From positions 1-10,304 of the forward strand of contig DATKEH010000388.1 in the NCBI GenBank assembly GCA_035546355.1: 10,304 nt of DNA, given 5' to 3'. Origin of the DNA: DATKEH01 sp035546355 (GTDB lineage Bacteria > Acidobacteriota > Thermoanaerobaculia > Multivoradales > JAIOJS01). Below are positions 1-6,607 of this stretch, piece after piece. Under the pieces are notes generated by a model that was given only the letters and a program-made list of their open reading frames with translations, had not been told where the DNA came from and did not search any database. Numbering within the stretch: the stretch's first letter is position 1; each line of letters starts with the position of its first letter. Position numbers and translations under genes: made by a program.

Positions 1-1
1 C

Positions 2-1129
2 GCTGCCCCGGTGGTGGCGGTGGACCTGCCGAGCGGCCTCGACGCCGGCCGTGCCGAGCCTCCCGGGCCCCACGTGCAGGCCGACCTGACCGTCACCTTC
101 GCGGCGCCGAAGGTGGCCCTGCTTTTAGCGCCGGCGGCACGAGCCGCGGGCGAGCTGGTGGTCGCCGACCTCGGCATCCCACCGTGGGTGGTAGAGGAGG
201 CCGACGGCGATCTCCACCTGCTGCTGGCCGAGGAGCTCGCCCCGCTGCTGGCGCCGCGCCGGCGGCAAGCGCACAAGGGGGACTTCGGGCACCTGCTGCT
301 GGTGGCCGGGTCCGCCGGCAAGGCCGGGGCGGCGATCCTCGCTGCCCGGGGGGCGGTCCGCAGCGGCGCCGGGCTGGTCACCGTAGGCGTCCCCGAGCCG
401 CTGCTCGCCACCGTCGACGGGGGCTCGCTCGAGTCGATGACCCTGGCGCTGCCCGCTCGCGAGGGGCGGCTCGGCGCCGGCGCCGTCGAGGCCGCCCTGG
501 CCGCCTGTGAGGGGCGCGATGCGCTGGGCATGGGGCCTGGGCTGGGGACCGCCGGCGAGACCGGGGCCGCGATCCGCGACATCGCCCTGCGCTGTCCCTT
601 GCCGCTGTTGCTCGACGCCGACGCCATCAACGCCTTCGCGGGCGGCGGCGAGGCGCTCCGCCAGCGGCGGGCGCCGACGGTCCTCACCCCGCACGCCGGC
701 GAGCTGGGGCGACTGCTCGCTCGCGCCACCGACGAGGTGGTCGCCGACCGGCTCGGCGCCGCCCGCGAAGCCGCCGACCGCTGCCGCGCCGTGGTGGTGC
801 TCAAGGGGCACCAGACGCTGGTCGCCGCTCCCGAAGGAGGGATCTGGATCAATCCGACGGGAAATCCGGGCCTGGCGACGGGAGGAACCGGCGACGTCCT
901 CACCGGCGTCCTGTCGGCGTTGCTGGCGCAGGGATTCGCCGCCGCGCGGGCGGCGGGGCTGGGAGCCTACGTCCACGGCCTCGCCGGCGACCTTGCGGCG
1001 GGGAGGCGGGGGCAGCGGGCGCTGGCGGCGGCCGACCTGTTGGACGAGCTGGGCGCGGCGTTCGAGCAGGTGGCCGCCGCGGGCGGCGGAGGGGTGCGGC
1101 GGCGCTGCTGGCGGCGCATCGCGGGATGA
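2..1129 (+). CDS. nnrD: Bifunctional NAD(P)H-hydrate epimerase/dehydratase, 5' truncated (NnrE C-terminal end plus complete NnrD domain)
   Basis: The enzyme repairs hydrated NAD(P)H. The NnrE (YjeF_N) part epimerises NAD(P)HX and the NnrD (YjeF_C, ribokinase-like) part dehydrates the S form using ADP or ATP. The reading frame is open from base 2, so the gene begins upstream of the window. The first residues, VAVDLPSGLDAG, are the conserved end of the YjeF_N domain, followed by ADLTVTFAAPK. Counting from the GTG at 11, the NnrD domain starts near residue 88 with HKGDFGHLLLVAG. It continues with GPGLG (175-179), LDADAINAF (201-209), LTPHAGEL (225-232), NPTGNPGLATGG (281-292) and GGTGD (291-295), whose Asp is the expected catalytic base. 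The Gly- and Arg-rich last 15 or so residues look non-conserved. The stop overlaps the start of tsaE in ATGA, which implies translational coupling. Pairing of nnrD with tsaE is common in bacteria. Confidence 0.95.
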   Translation, partial: AAPVVAVDLPSGLDAGRAEPPGPHVQADLTVTFAAPKVALLLAPAARAAGELVVADLGIPPWVVEEADGDLHLLLAEELAPLLAPRRRQAHKGDFGHLLLVAGSAGKAGAAILAARGAVRSGAGLVTVGVPEPLLATVDGGSLESMTLALPAREGRLGAGAVEAALAACEGRDALGMGPGLGTAGETGAAIRDIALRCPLPLLLDADAINAFAGGGEALRQRRAPTVLTPHAGELGRLLARATDEVVADRLGAAREAADRCRAVVVLKGHQTLVAAPEGGIWINPTGNPGLATGGTGDVLTGVLSALLAQGFAAARAAGLGAYVHGLAGDLAAGRRGQRALAAADLLDELGAAFEQVAAAGGGGVRRRCWRRIAG

Positions 1130-1560
1130 CGACCTGGCGCAGTGGATCGCCCGAGGCGACGCGGGAGCTCGGGCGCGAGCTGGCCGGCCGCCTCACCCCG
1201 GACGGAACGCTGCTGCTGTACGCCCCCCTGGCCGCCGGCAAGACCGTGCTCGCCCAGGGGGTGGCGGCGGGGCTCGGCATCGAGCCACGGGAGGTGCAGT
1301 CGCCCACCTTCACCCTGGTGCGCGAGCACCGCGGCCCTGGCGGCCAGCTGGTGCACGTCGACCTCTACCGGCTGTCGGCGGACGAAGCCCTGGCCGCCGG
1401 GCTGGAGGACGTGCTCGCCGGCGCCGGGGTCAAGGTGGTCGAGTGGGCGGAACGCCTGCCGTTCGCCGTCCCCGATGCCGTCGCCCTGGAGATCTCGATC
1501 CTGCCCGACGGGGAGCGCGAGATCCGCGAACGCCGAGGCGGCGAGCACCCCCGGCGGTGA
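1126..1560 (+). CDS. tsaE: tRNA threonylcarbamoyladenosine biosynthesis ATPase TsaE
   Basis: TsaE is the small P-loop ATPase that works with TsaB and TsaD to put the t6A modification on A37 of ANN-decoding tRNAs in the cytoplasm. The 144-residue length is normal for the family. Recognisable motifs are QSPTFTLV (58-65), the switch-like VHVDLYRL (76-83), and VVEWAERL (104-111), which matches the family EWxER segment. The Walker A region (33-40) reads APLAAGKT where the family usually has GDLGAGKT. Two glycines are therefore alanine, including the first Gly of GxxxxGK[ST], and Asp is Pro, while GKT is kept. The start is the ATG inside the ATGA overlap with nnrD. No strong Shine-Dalgarno is seen, so translation is probably coupled. 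tsaB and tsaD are not in this window. Identification is firm from the combined motifs; full activity with this P-loop is uncertain. Confidence 0.9.
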   Translation: MTTWRSGSPEATRELGRELAGRLTPDGTLLLYAPLAAGKTVLAQGVAAGLGIEPREVQSPTFTLVREHRGPGGQLVHVDLYRLSADEALAAGLEDVLAGAGVKVVEWAERLPFAVPDAVALEISILPDGEREIRERRGGEHPRR

Positions 1561-1613
1561 AATCCCGCTCCCGGGCGCCGGTGGGGCGCGCCTCCGCCGC
1601 AGACCGTGAGAGA

Positions 1614-1661
1614 GTAGGCCACGGATCCTACGAGAGGCGCGGGCGGAGACGGTCTCGCCCG
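1614..1661. promoter_or_regulatory. Two adjacent short dyads upstream of the hydroxyacyl-CoA dehydrogenase gene
   Basis: The 136-base gap between tsaE and the dehydrogenase gene contains two inverted repeats. The first has arms GTAGG (1614-1618) and CCTAC (1627-1631). The second runs from 1640 to 1661 with arms CGGGC and GCCCG and inner GAGA/TCTC, interrupted by one bulged G. Neither is followed by a T run, so an intrinsic terminator is unlikely. They could be a regulator-binding region or an mRNA hairpin. No convincing -35/-10 pair is visible in this gap. The dehydrogenase has its own GGAGG ribosome binding site at 1682-1686, ten bases before its ATG. Confidence 0.3.
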
Positions 1662-1696
1662 GCGGCTCGACCGACAACCGCGGAGGTCTGCGACCC

Positions 1697-2551
1697 ATGA
1701 AACTCGACAAGATCGGTGTCCTCGGCTGCGGCCTGATGGGCTCGGGCATCGCCGAGGTGTGTGCGCGCGCCGGATACGAGACGGTCGTCCGCGAGGTGAG
1801 CGAAGACCTCCTGGAGCGGGGCCTGGAGAGGATCCACTCCTCGTTGGAGCGGGCCGTGGCCAAGGGGAAGCTCGAGGCGGCGGCGCGGGAGGAGGCCCTG
1901 GGAAGGCTGAGCGGCGCCGTCGACCTCGGATTGCTCGCCGACTGCGACCTGGTCATCGAAGCGATCGTCGAGAACCTGGAGGAGAAGCGCCAGACGTTCC
2001 GCGCCGTCGATCGCGAGGTCCAGGAGGGGGCGCTGCTGGCCAGCAACACCTCGTCGCTGACGATCACCCAGCTGGCCGTGGCCACCACCCGCCCCGAGCG
2101 TTTCGTCGGCCTGCACTTCTTCAACCCGGTGCCGGTGATGCGGCTGGTCGAGGTGGTGCGGACGCTGCTGACCTCCGACGAGACCTTCGACACCGCCGTC
2201 GAGTTCTGTCGCAGCCTCGGCAAGGAGCCCGTGGCCTGCAAGGACAACTCCGGGTTCATCGTCAACCGCCTGCTGGTCCCCTACCTCCTCGATGCCGTCC
2301 GGGCGCACGAGGAGGGGGTCGGTAGCGTCGAGGACATCGACAAGGCGATGCGGCTCGGTACCGGCCACCCGATGGGGCCCTTCACGCTGCTCGACTTCGT
2401 CGGACTGGACACCACCCATGCGATCGCCGACATCATGTTCGAAGAGTACCGGGAGAAGCGCTTCGCGCCCCCGCCGCTGCTCAAGCAGATGGTCCAGGCC
2501 GGCCGGCTCGGGCGCAAGAGCGGCCGCGGGTTCTACCGCTACGACGAGTAG
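1697..2551 (+). CDS. 3-hydroxybutyryl-CoA (3-hydroxyacyl-CoA) dehydrogenase
   Basis: This soluble enzyme interconverts 3-hydroxyacyl-CoA and 3-oxoacyl-CoA with NAD(H) or NADP(H), in butyrate/acetoacetyl-CoA metabolism or beta-oxidation. The 284-residue length matches the stand-alone Hbd/PaaH/FadB2 type rather than a fused FadB. The N-terminal Rossmann motif is GCGLMGSGIA (10-19), and an acidic residue (E33) after strand 2 suggests NAD preference. Expected active-site residues are present: S119 in SNTSS, H140 in LHFFNPVPVM, E152, and N190 in DNSGFIVNR. The C-terminal 3HCDH domain carries GTGHPMGPFTLLDFVGLD (221-238) and ends GRKSGRGFYRYDE. GGAGG at 1682-1686 precedes the ATG by ten bases. The gene stands alone between the nnrD-tsaE pair and the phoH operon, with no thiolase, crotonase or acyl-CoA dehydrogenase nearby, so the pathway cannot be read from context. 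Confidence 0.95.
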   Translation: MKLDKIGVLGCGLMGSGIAEVCARAGYETVVREVSEDLLERGLERIHSSLERAVAKGKLEAAAREEALGRLSGAVDLGLLADCDLVIEAIVENLEEKRQTFRAVDREVQEGALLASNTSSLTITQLAVATTRPERFVGLHFFNPVPVMRLVEVVRTLLTSDETFDTAVEFCRSLGKEPVACKDNSGFIVNRLLVPYLLDAVRAHEEGVGSVEDIDKAMRLGTGHPMGPFTLLDFVGLDTTHAIADIMFEEYREKRFAPPPLLKQMVQAGRLGRKSGRGFYRYDE

Positions 2552-2571
2552 CGGCCTGATACAATCGGCCG
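2552..2571 (+). promoter_or_regulatory. Extended -10-like promoter element inside a dyad, upstream of phoH
   Basis: Directly after the dehydrogenase stop codon lies CGGCC (2552-2556), TGATACAATC (2557-2566) and GGCCG (2567-2571). The outer arms are perfect inverted repeats. Inside them GAT and ATC can also pair around an ACA loop, leaving one bulged T. TGATACAAT (2557-2565) matches the extended -10 form TGnTATAAT with one mismatch, in DNA that is otherwise very GC-rich. No TTGACA-like -35 lies 16-18 bases upstream, as is acceptable for extended -10 promoters. A transcript would start near 2572 and leave a leader of about 108 bases before phoH. The hairpin lacks a T tract, so a terminator role is less likely than a promoter or operator. 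Confidence 0.45.
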
Positions 2572-2629
2572 TCTGACCCCCATGGCGCGGACCGTGCAAT
2601 CGCCCCGATACAGCAGTGTCCTCACCGCC

Positions 2630-2648
2630 CTGGCGGCGGTATCGCCAG
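2630..2648 (+). promoter_or_regulatory. Hairpin in the phoH leader
   Basis: A perfect six-base inverted repeat, CTGGCG (2630-2635) and CGCCAG (2643-2648), is separated by seven bases (GCGGTAT). It lies about 31 bases before the phoH ATG and 22 bases before its GAGG ribosome binding site (2670-2673). In RNA it would form a stable short stem in the 5' leader. There is no T run, and it resembles no riboswitch I recognise. It might affect leader stability or initiation, but short GC repeats arise easily in DNA of this composition. Confidence 0.3.
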
Positions 2649-2679
2649 CCGCGATGAAACACCCCTTCCGAGGCCCCCG

Positions 2680-3684
2680 ATGAGGCAGATCACGCTGGCC
2701 GAAGAGGGTCTCGACACCCTCTTCGGGGTCCATGACGAGAACCTGGGGCGCATCGAACAGGCCTTCGGCGTCCGCCTCAGCGCGCGCGGCAACGTCGTCG
2801 CGGTCGAGGGAGAGCCGGCGGCGGCGGCCATGGTCGAGAGGCTGCTCGAGCAGCTCTCCGAGCTGTTGCGGGCGGGGCATCGGTTCCGCGGCCACGAGAT
2901 CCAGACCGCCATCCGGGTGCTGCGCGAGGACCCCGAAGCGTCGCTGGCGCAGTTTTTCTCCGGCGAAGGGCTGCTGGCGACCGTGCGGCGGGTGGCGAGC
3001 CCGCGGAGCCTCAACCAGCAGCGCTATCTGCAGGCGATGCTCGAGCACGACATGGTGGTCGCGATCGGCCCGGCGGGCACCGGCAAGACCTACCTGGCGG
3101 TGGCGATGGCGGCGGCGGCGATGGCCGAGCAGCAGGTGCGCCGCATCATCCTCTGCCGGCCGGCGGTAGAGGCGGGCGAGAAGCTGGGCTTCCTGCCCGG
3201 CGACCTGGCGGAGAAGGTCAACCCGTACCTGCGGCCGCTCTACGACTCGCTGTACGACCTGATCGGCTTCGACAAGGTGTCGCGGATGCTGGAGAAGGGC
3301 GTCATCGAGGTGGCGCCGCTGGCGTTCATGCGCGGCCGCACGCTCAACGACAGCTTCATCATCATGGACGAGGCGCAGAACACCACCAGCGAACAGATGA
3401 AGATGTTCCTGACCCGCATCGGCTTCGGCTCCAAGGCGGTGATCAACGGTGACCTGACGCAGGTCGACCTGCCGCCGGGCAAGGTGCCGGGCCTGCGCGA
3501 AGCCGAGACCGTGCTCACGGGGGTCGAAGGGATCTCCTTCATCTACTTCACCGACCGCGACGTGGTGCGCCATCCGCTGGTGCAGAAGATCGTCGCCGCC
3601 TACGACCGCCACGACCGCCGGCGGCAGGAGGGGCTCGCAGCCGCCCGCACCGAGGCGGAGCCGGTCGGCAGCGGGAGCCGCTGA
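2680..3684 (+). CDS. PhoH family ATPase (YbeZ type)
   Basis: This is a cytoplasmic PhoH/YbeZ-type P-loop NTPase, a family related to the N-terminal half of superfamily 1 helicases and linked to RNA metabolism; YbeZ works with YbeY. The 334-residue length is normal. Residues 1-100 form the N-terminal region, with a KH-like segment around 20-60. Then come Walker A GPAGTGKT (130-137), CRPAVEAGEKLGFLPGD (159-175), Walker B FIIMDEAQN (226-234) and the NGDLTQVDLP motif (256-265), all diagnostic of PhoH. The tail after residue 310 is charged and variable. GAGG at 2670-2673, six bases before the ATG, supports this start. It is the first gene of the compact phoH-pgpH-ybeY-corC-era cluster, and the next gene starts 8 bases after its stop. 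A PIN-PhoH fusion is excluded because no PIN domain is present. Confidence 0.95.
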   Translation: MRQITLAEEGLDTLFGVHDENLGRIEQAFGVRLSARGNVVAVEGEPAAAAMVERLLEQLSELLRAGHRFRGHEIQTAIRVLREDPEASLAQFFSGEGLLATVRRVASPRSLNQQRYLQAMLEHDMVVAIGPAGTGKTYLAVAMAAAAMAEQQVRRIILCRPAVEAGEKLGFLPGDLAEKVNPYLRPLYDSLYDLIGFDKVSRMLEKGVIEVAPLAFMRGRTLNDSFIIMDEAQNTTSEQMKMFLTRIGFGSKAVINGDLTQVDLPPGKVPGLREAETVLTGVEGISFIYFTDRDVVRHPLVQKIVAAYDRHDRRRQEGLAAARTEAEPVGSGSR

Positions 3685-3692
3685 CGCGTACG

Positions 3693-6167
3693 ATGGGCCA
3701 ATCGAGCAAGGAGAGGCGCCCCAGCCGCACCGGCACGGTCTCCGTCGCCAGGACCGGCACGGTGCGCTGGTCGCGGGTCACTCGCGGGGTCAAGGAGCGC
3801 TGGCAGGACCTCCTCGCCTGGGACCCGTTCTGGATCTTCCTCTTCCTCGCGGGCAGCACCTGGGCGTTGCTGCCGGTCGGGACGGTGGGCTTCGACCGCG
3901 AGGCGGAGGTGGGAGCGGTGGCGTCCCGCGACTTCGTCGCGCCTCGCGACGCGCTGGTCGCCGACGCCGAGGCCACGGAGGAGAAGCGTCGGCGGGCGCG
4001 TGACGAGGTGCTGCCGGTCTACGATCTCGACGCCGCCGCCCTCGATCGCACGCTGGCGGACGTGGGGCGGGTGTTCACCCTCGGGCAGGCGGCCGTGGGG
4101 GGGAGCGAGCAGACCGGAGAGCCGGTCGATCGCGAGAGGCTGGTCGCGGACGTGCAGCGGGCGGCGCCCACGTTCAAGGTGACCCCCGGCCAGCTCGACG
4201 TGCTGCTCGAGCACGAGCTCTCGCCAGCAATCGAGGATCGGCTGCGCGGCGCCCTGGCGCAGGCGCTGGGCCGCGGTGCGGTGGCCGGCAAGAACGTGCT
4301 CCTCGAGAACCGTACTCGCGGCATCCGGCTGCGCAACCTGGCCACCGGGCAGGAGAAGCGGGAGCTCGACCTCTACGATTACCTGGACTACCCCGACGAC
4401 GTGCAGGAGCTGCTGGCGGCGGAGATCCGCAGCTGGTCGGACTACGACGGTACCGCGCGCGCCGCGCTGCTCGAGCTGTTGACCGCCAACGTCTCCCCCA
4501 ACCTGCACCTCAACCAGAGCGAGACGGTGCGGCGCCAGCAGGCTGCGGCGGCGTCGGTGGAGACGGTCTACAACCGGCTGCGGCAGGGGCAGATGATCGT
4601 CCGCAAGGGGGACCAGATCGACCCCCAGGCGGCACACCTCATCGGTCAGCTGCGTGGCGACCGCAGCCTGCGCTCGCGGCTGCTGCCGGCTCTGGGGATC
4701 TTCCTGTTCCTGGCCCTCGTCGCGCTGGTGCTGTGGCTGGGAATCCGCAAGGAACGCGTGGCGCAGACCCAGCGCCGCACGGTGCTGGGGGAGGCCCTGC
4801 TCCTCCTGCTGGTCAGCGTCCTGGGCGCCAAGCTGTGCCAGCTGCTGGCCGCCGGGTTGGGAGCGTCCATCCAGACGACCCCCTTCAACTCGGCGACGAG
4901 CTACTACTTCGCCATCCCGTTCGCGGCGTTGGCGCTGGTAACGGTGCTGGTGTACGGAAGGGGCCTGGCGCTGCTCATGGCGCTGTCCTTCTCGCTGCTG
5001 GCTGGCCTGCTCTTCGAAGAGGCGGCGTGGGAGATCGTGGTCTACACCATGGCGGGGTCGTTGGCGGCGATCCTGACGGTGGACCATTTCCAGCTCCGCC
5101 AGCGCTCGCTGCTGGTGCGGGCGGGTGCCGTGGTGGGCCTGGTGAACGTCGTCACCGTGCTGATGCTCATCGCCATCGCCGGCGGGTCGGCTGGGGGCGC
5201 CGCCCAGCTCGGCCTCCAGGTGCTCTGCGCCCTGGTCTCCGGGGTACTGGTCTCGGCAGTGGTGAGCTTCCTCATCCCGGTGCTGGAGAGCGTCTATTCG
5301 GTGACCACCGGCATCAAGCTGGTGGAGCTCGCCAACACCAACCTGCCGCTGCTGCGGCGGCTGGCATTCGAGGCGCCCGGCACCTTCCAGCACTCGCTGA
5401 TGGTGGCCAACCTCGCCAAGGTGGGATGCGAGGCGATCGGCGCGGACTCGGTGCTGGCCTACACCGGTGCGCTGTATCACGACGTGGGCAAGATCTTTCG
5501 CCCCGAGTACTTCGTCGAGAACCAGCGGCCGGGGCACAACCGCCACGACAAGCTGCTGCCGTCGATGAGCGCCCTGATCCTCATCAATCACGTCAAGGAC
5601 GGGCTGGAGCTGGCGCGGGAGCACCACCTGCCGGAGCCGATCCTCGCCGCCATCGCCGAGCACCATGGGACGCGGGTGATCAGCTACTTCTACAGCAAGG
5701 CGAAGGAGATGCAGGCCCCCGGGGCGGGTGAGGTCTCGGAGGAGAAGTTCCGCTACCCCGGGCCACGGCCGCACAACAAGGTGATGGGCGTACTGATGTT
5801 GGCCGACGGTGTCGAGGCCGCCTGTCGCTCGCTGGAGGATCCCGGCTCGGCGAAGATCCGGACGGTGATCAAGGCGATCACCGACGACTGCCTGCGCGAT
5901 GGGCAGCTGGACGACACCGACTTGACGCTCGGCGACCTCAAGCAGGCCGCCGAGGCCTTCCAGCACGTACTGAGCCACATCCACCATCGGCGGCTCGATT
6001 ACCCCGGCTTCGACTTCAACGAGCGACGGCGCGAGCGCCGAACCGGCGAGACCGCAGAGGTGCCGCCCCCCATGGCTGAGCCAGGGTCGCCCTCCGAGGG
6101 CGCCTCCGGGGCTGTCCCGGCGGTCGATGGCCCACCGGCGGAACGGGTGGTCCGTCTGAACCGGTGA
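3693..6167 (+). CDS. Membrane HD-domain phosphodiesterase, 7TMR-HDED family (PgpH/YqfF-like, probable c-di-AMP hydrolase)
   Basis: Members of this family, such as PgpH of Listeria, hydrolyse the second messenger c-di-AMP with a cytoplasmic HD domain. A first membrane segment lies at about 46-64. A large extracytoplasmic domain follows (65-330). It includes SRDFVAPRDALVAD and, near the membrane, QGQMIVRKGDQID (298-310), typical of 7TMR-HDED proteins. About seven membrane helices span 330-530. The HD domain follows: H567 in GTFQHSLM, H596-D597 in YHDVGK, H633 in INHVKD, H657-H658 in AEHHGT, and D705 in LADGVEAA. These supply the expected metal ligands of a catalytically intact HD domain. Residues 775-824 form a charged, then Pro/Ala/Ser-rich tail with no recognised motif. 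Total length of 824 is within the family range. The ATG lies 8 bases after the phoH stop, and its own ribosome binding site is weak. The stop overlaps ybeY by one base. Confidence 0.93.
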   Translation: MGQSSKERRPSRTGTVSVARTGTVRWSRVTRGVKERWQDLLAWDPFWIFLFLAGSTWALLPVGTVGFDREAEVGAVASRDFVAPRDALVADAEATEEKRRRARDEVLPVYDLDAAALDRTLADVGRVFTLGQAAVGGSEQTGEPVDRERLVADVQRAAPTFKVTPGQLDVLLEHELSPAIEDRLRGALAQALGRGAVAGKNVLLENRTRGIRLRNLATGQEKRELDLYDYLDYPDDVQELLAAEIRSWSDYDGTARAALLELLTANVSPNLHLNQSETVRRQQAAAASVETVYNRLRQGQMIVRKGDQIDPQAAHLIGQLRGDRSLRSRLLPALGIFLFLALVALVLWLGIRKERVAQTQRRTVLGEALLLLLVSVLGAKLCQLLAAGLGASIQTTPFNSATSYYFAIPFAALALVTVLVYGRGLALLMALSFSLLAGLLFEEAAWEIVVYTMAGSLAAILTVDHFQLRQRSLLVRAGAVVGLVNVVTVLMLIAIAGGSAGGAAQLGLQVLCALVSGVLVSAVVSFLIPVLESVYSVTTGIKLVELANTNLPLLRRLAFEAPGTFQHSLMVANLAKVGCEAIGADSVLAYTGALYHDVGKIFRPEYFVENQRPGHNRHDKLLPSMSALILINHVKDGLELAREHHLPEPILAAIAEHHGTRVISYFYSKAKEMQAPGAGEVSEEKFRYPGPRPHNKVMGVLMLADGVEAACRSLEDPGSAKIRTVIKAITDDCLRDGQLDDTDLTLGDLKQAAEAFQHVLSHIHHRRLDYPGFDFNERRRERRTGETAEVPPPMAEPGSPSEGASGAVPAVDGPPAERVVRLNR

Positions 6168-6607
6168 TGGAGGAGCCCGGGCCGGCTCCTGAACTGTCAC
6201 TACGCTGCACCAGCCGCTTCCCCGAAGTGCGGCTGCGAGAGCTGCGCCCCTGGCTGGCGCGGCTGTTGGCGAGCCAGGGAGCTGCCGGCGCCAGCCTCGG
6301 CGTGCTGTTCACCGGCGACCGGACGATCCGGCGGCTGAATCGCGAGTACCGCGGCAAGGACGCCGCGACCGACGTCTTGTCGTTTCACGGCGACGAGACG
6401 CCCGAAGGGCCTCACCTCGGCGATCTGGCGCTGTCGGTGCCCGCGGCGCGGCGCCAGGCCGCCGCCAGGGGGTACGACGCGCGCCGGGAGATCCGCCTGC
6501 TGCTCCTCCACGGCGTGCTGCACCTGCTCGGCTACGACCACGAGCGCGACGAGGGGGAGATGGAAAGGCTCGAACGCGGCCTCCGCCGGCGGTGGATCGA
6601 TGGCTGA
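6167..6607 (+). CDS. ybeY: Endoribonuclease / rRNA maturation factor YbeY
   Basis: YbeY (UPF0054) is a zinc-dependent single-strand endoribonuclease involved in 16S rRNA 3'-end maturation and 70S ribosome quality control. The family signature HGVLHLLGYDHERD (115-128 from this start) supplies the three zinc ligands H115, H119 and H125. Upstream, IRRLNREYRGKDAATDVLSF is the conserved substrate-groove region, and GDLAL is also typical. The length of 146 residues is normal. Two starts are possible: GTG at 6164 and ATG at 6167. I prefer the ATG because it overlaps the upstream stop as TGATG, the usual coupled arrangement, and the two differ by one residue. The gene sits in the widely conserved phoH-ybeY-corC order. 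Its stop lies 8 bases inside the following corC-like gene. Confidence 0.95.
   Translation: MEEPGPAPELSLRCTSRFPEVRLRELRPWLARLLASQGAAGASLGVLFTGDRTIRRLNREYRGKDAATDVLSFHGDETPEGPHLGDLALSVPAARRQAAARGYDARREIRLLLLHGVLHLLGYDHERDEGEMERLERGLRRRWIDG

Noticed and set aside
507..1700. 397-codon plus-strand frame overlapping nnrD and tsaE
   Set aside because: Arg/Pro/Ala-rich out-of-frame translation; both overlapped genes have clear family motifs in their own frames.
967..2265. 432-codon minus-strand frame across nnrD, tsaE and the dehydrogenase
   Set aside because: Ser/Arg-rich composition without motifs; it crosses three well-supported plus-strand genes.
6164..6166. GTG start for ybeY one codon earlier
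   Set aside because: The ATG at 6167 overlaps the previous stop in the usual TGATG form; the difference is one residue and cannot be settled by sequence alone.
3600..6200. 866-codon open frame on the minus strand, longer than the gene it opposes
   Set aside because: It is antisense to the complete 7TMR-HDED gene, is rich in His/Gln/Arg with no domain, and is a typical open antisense frame in GC-rich DNA.
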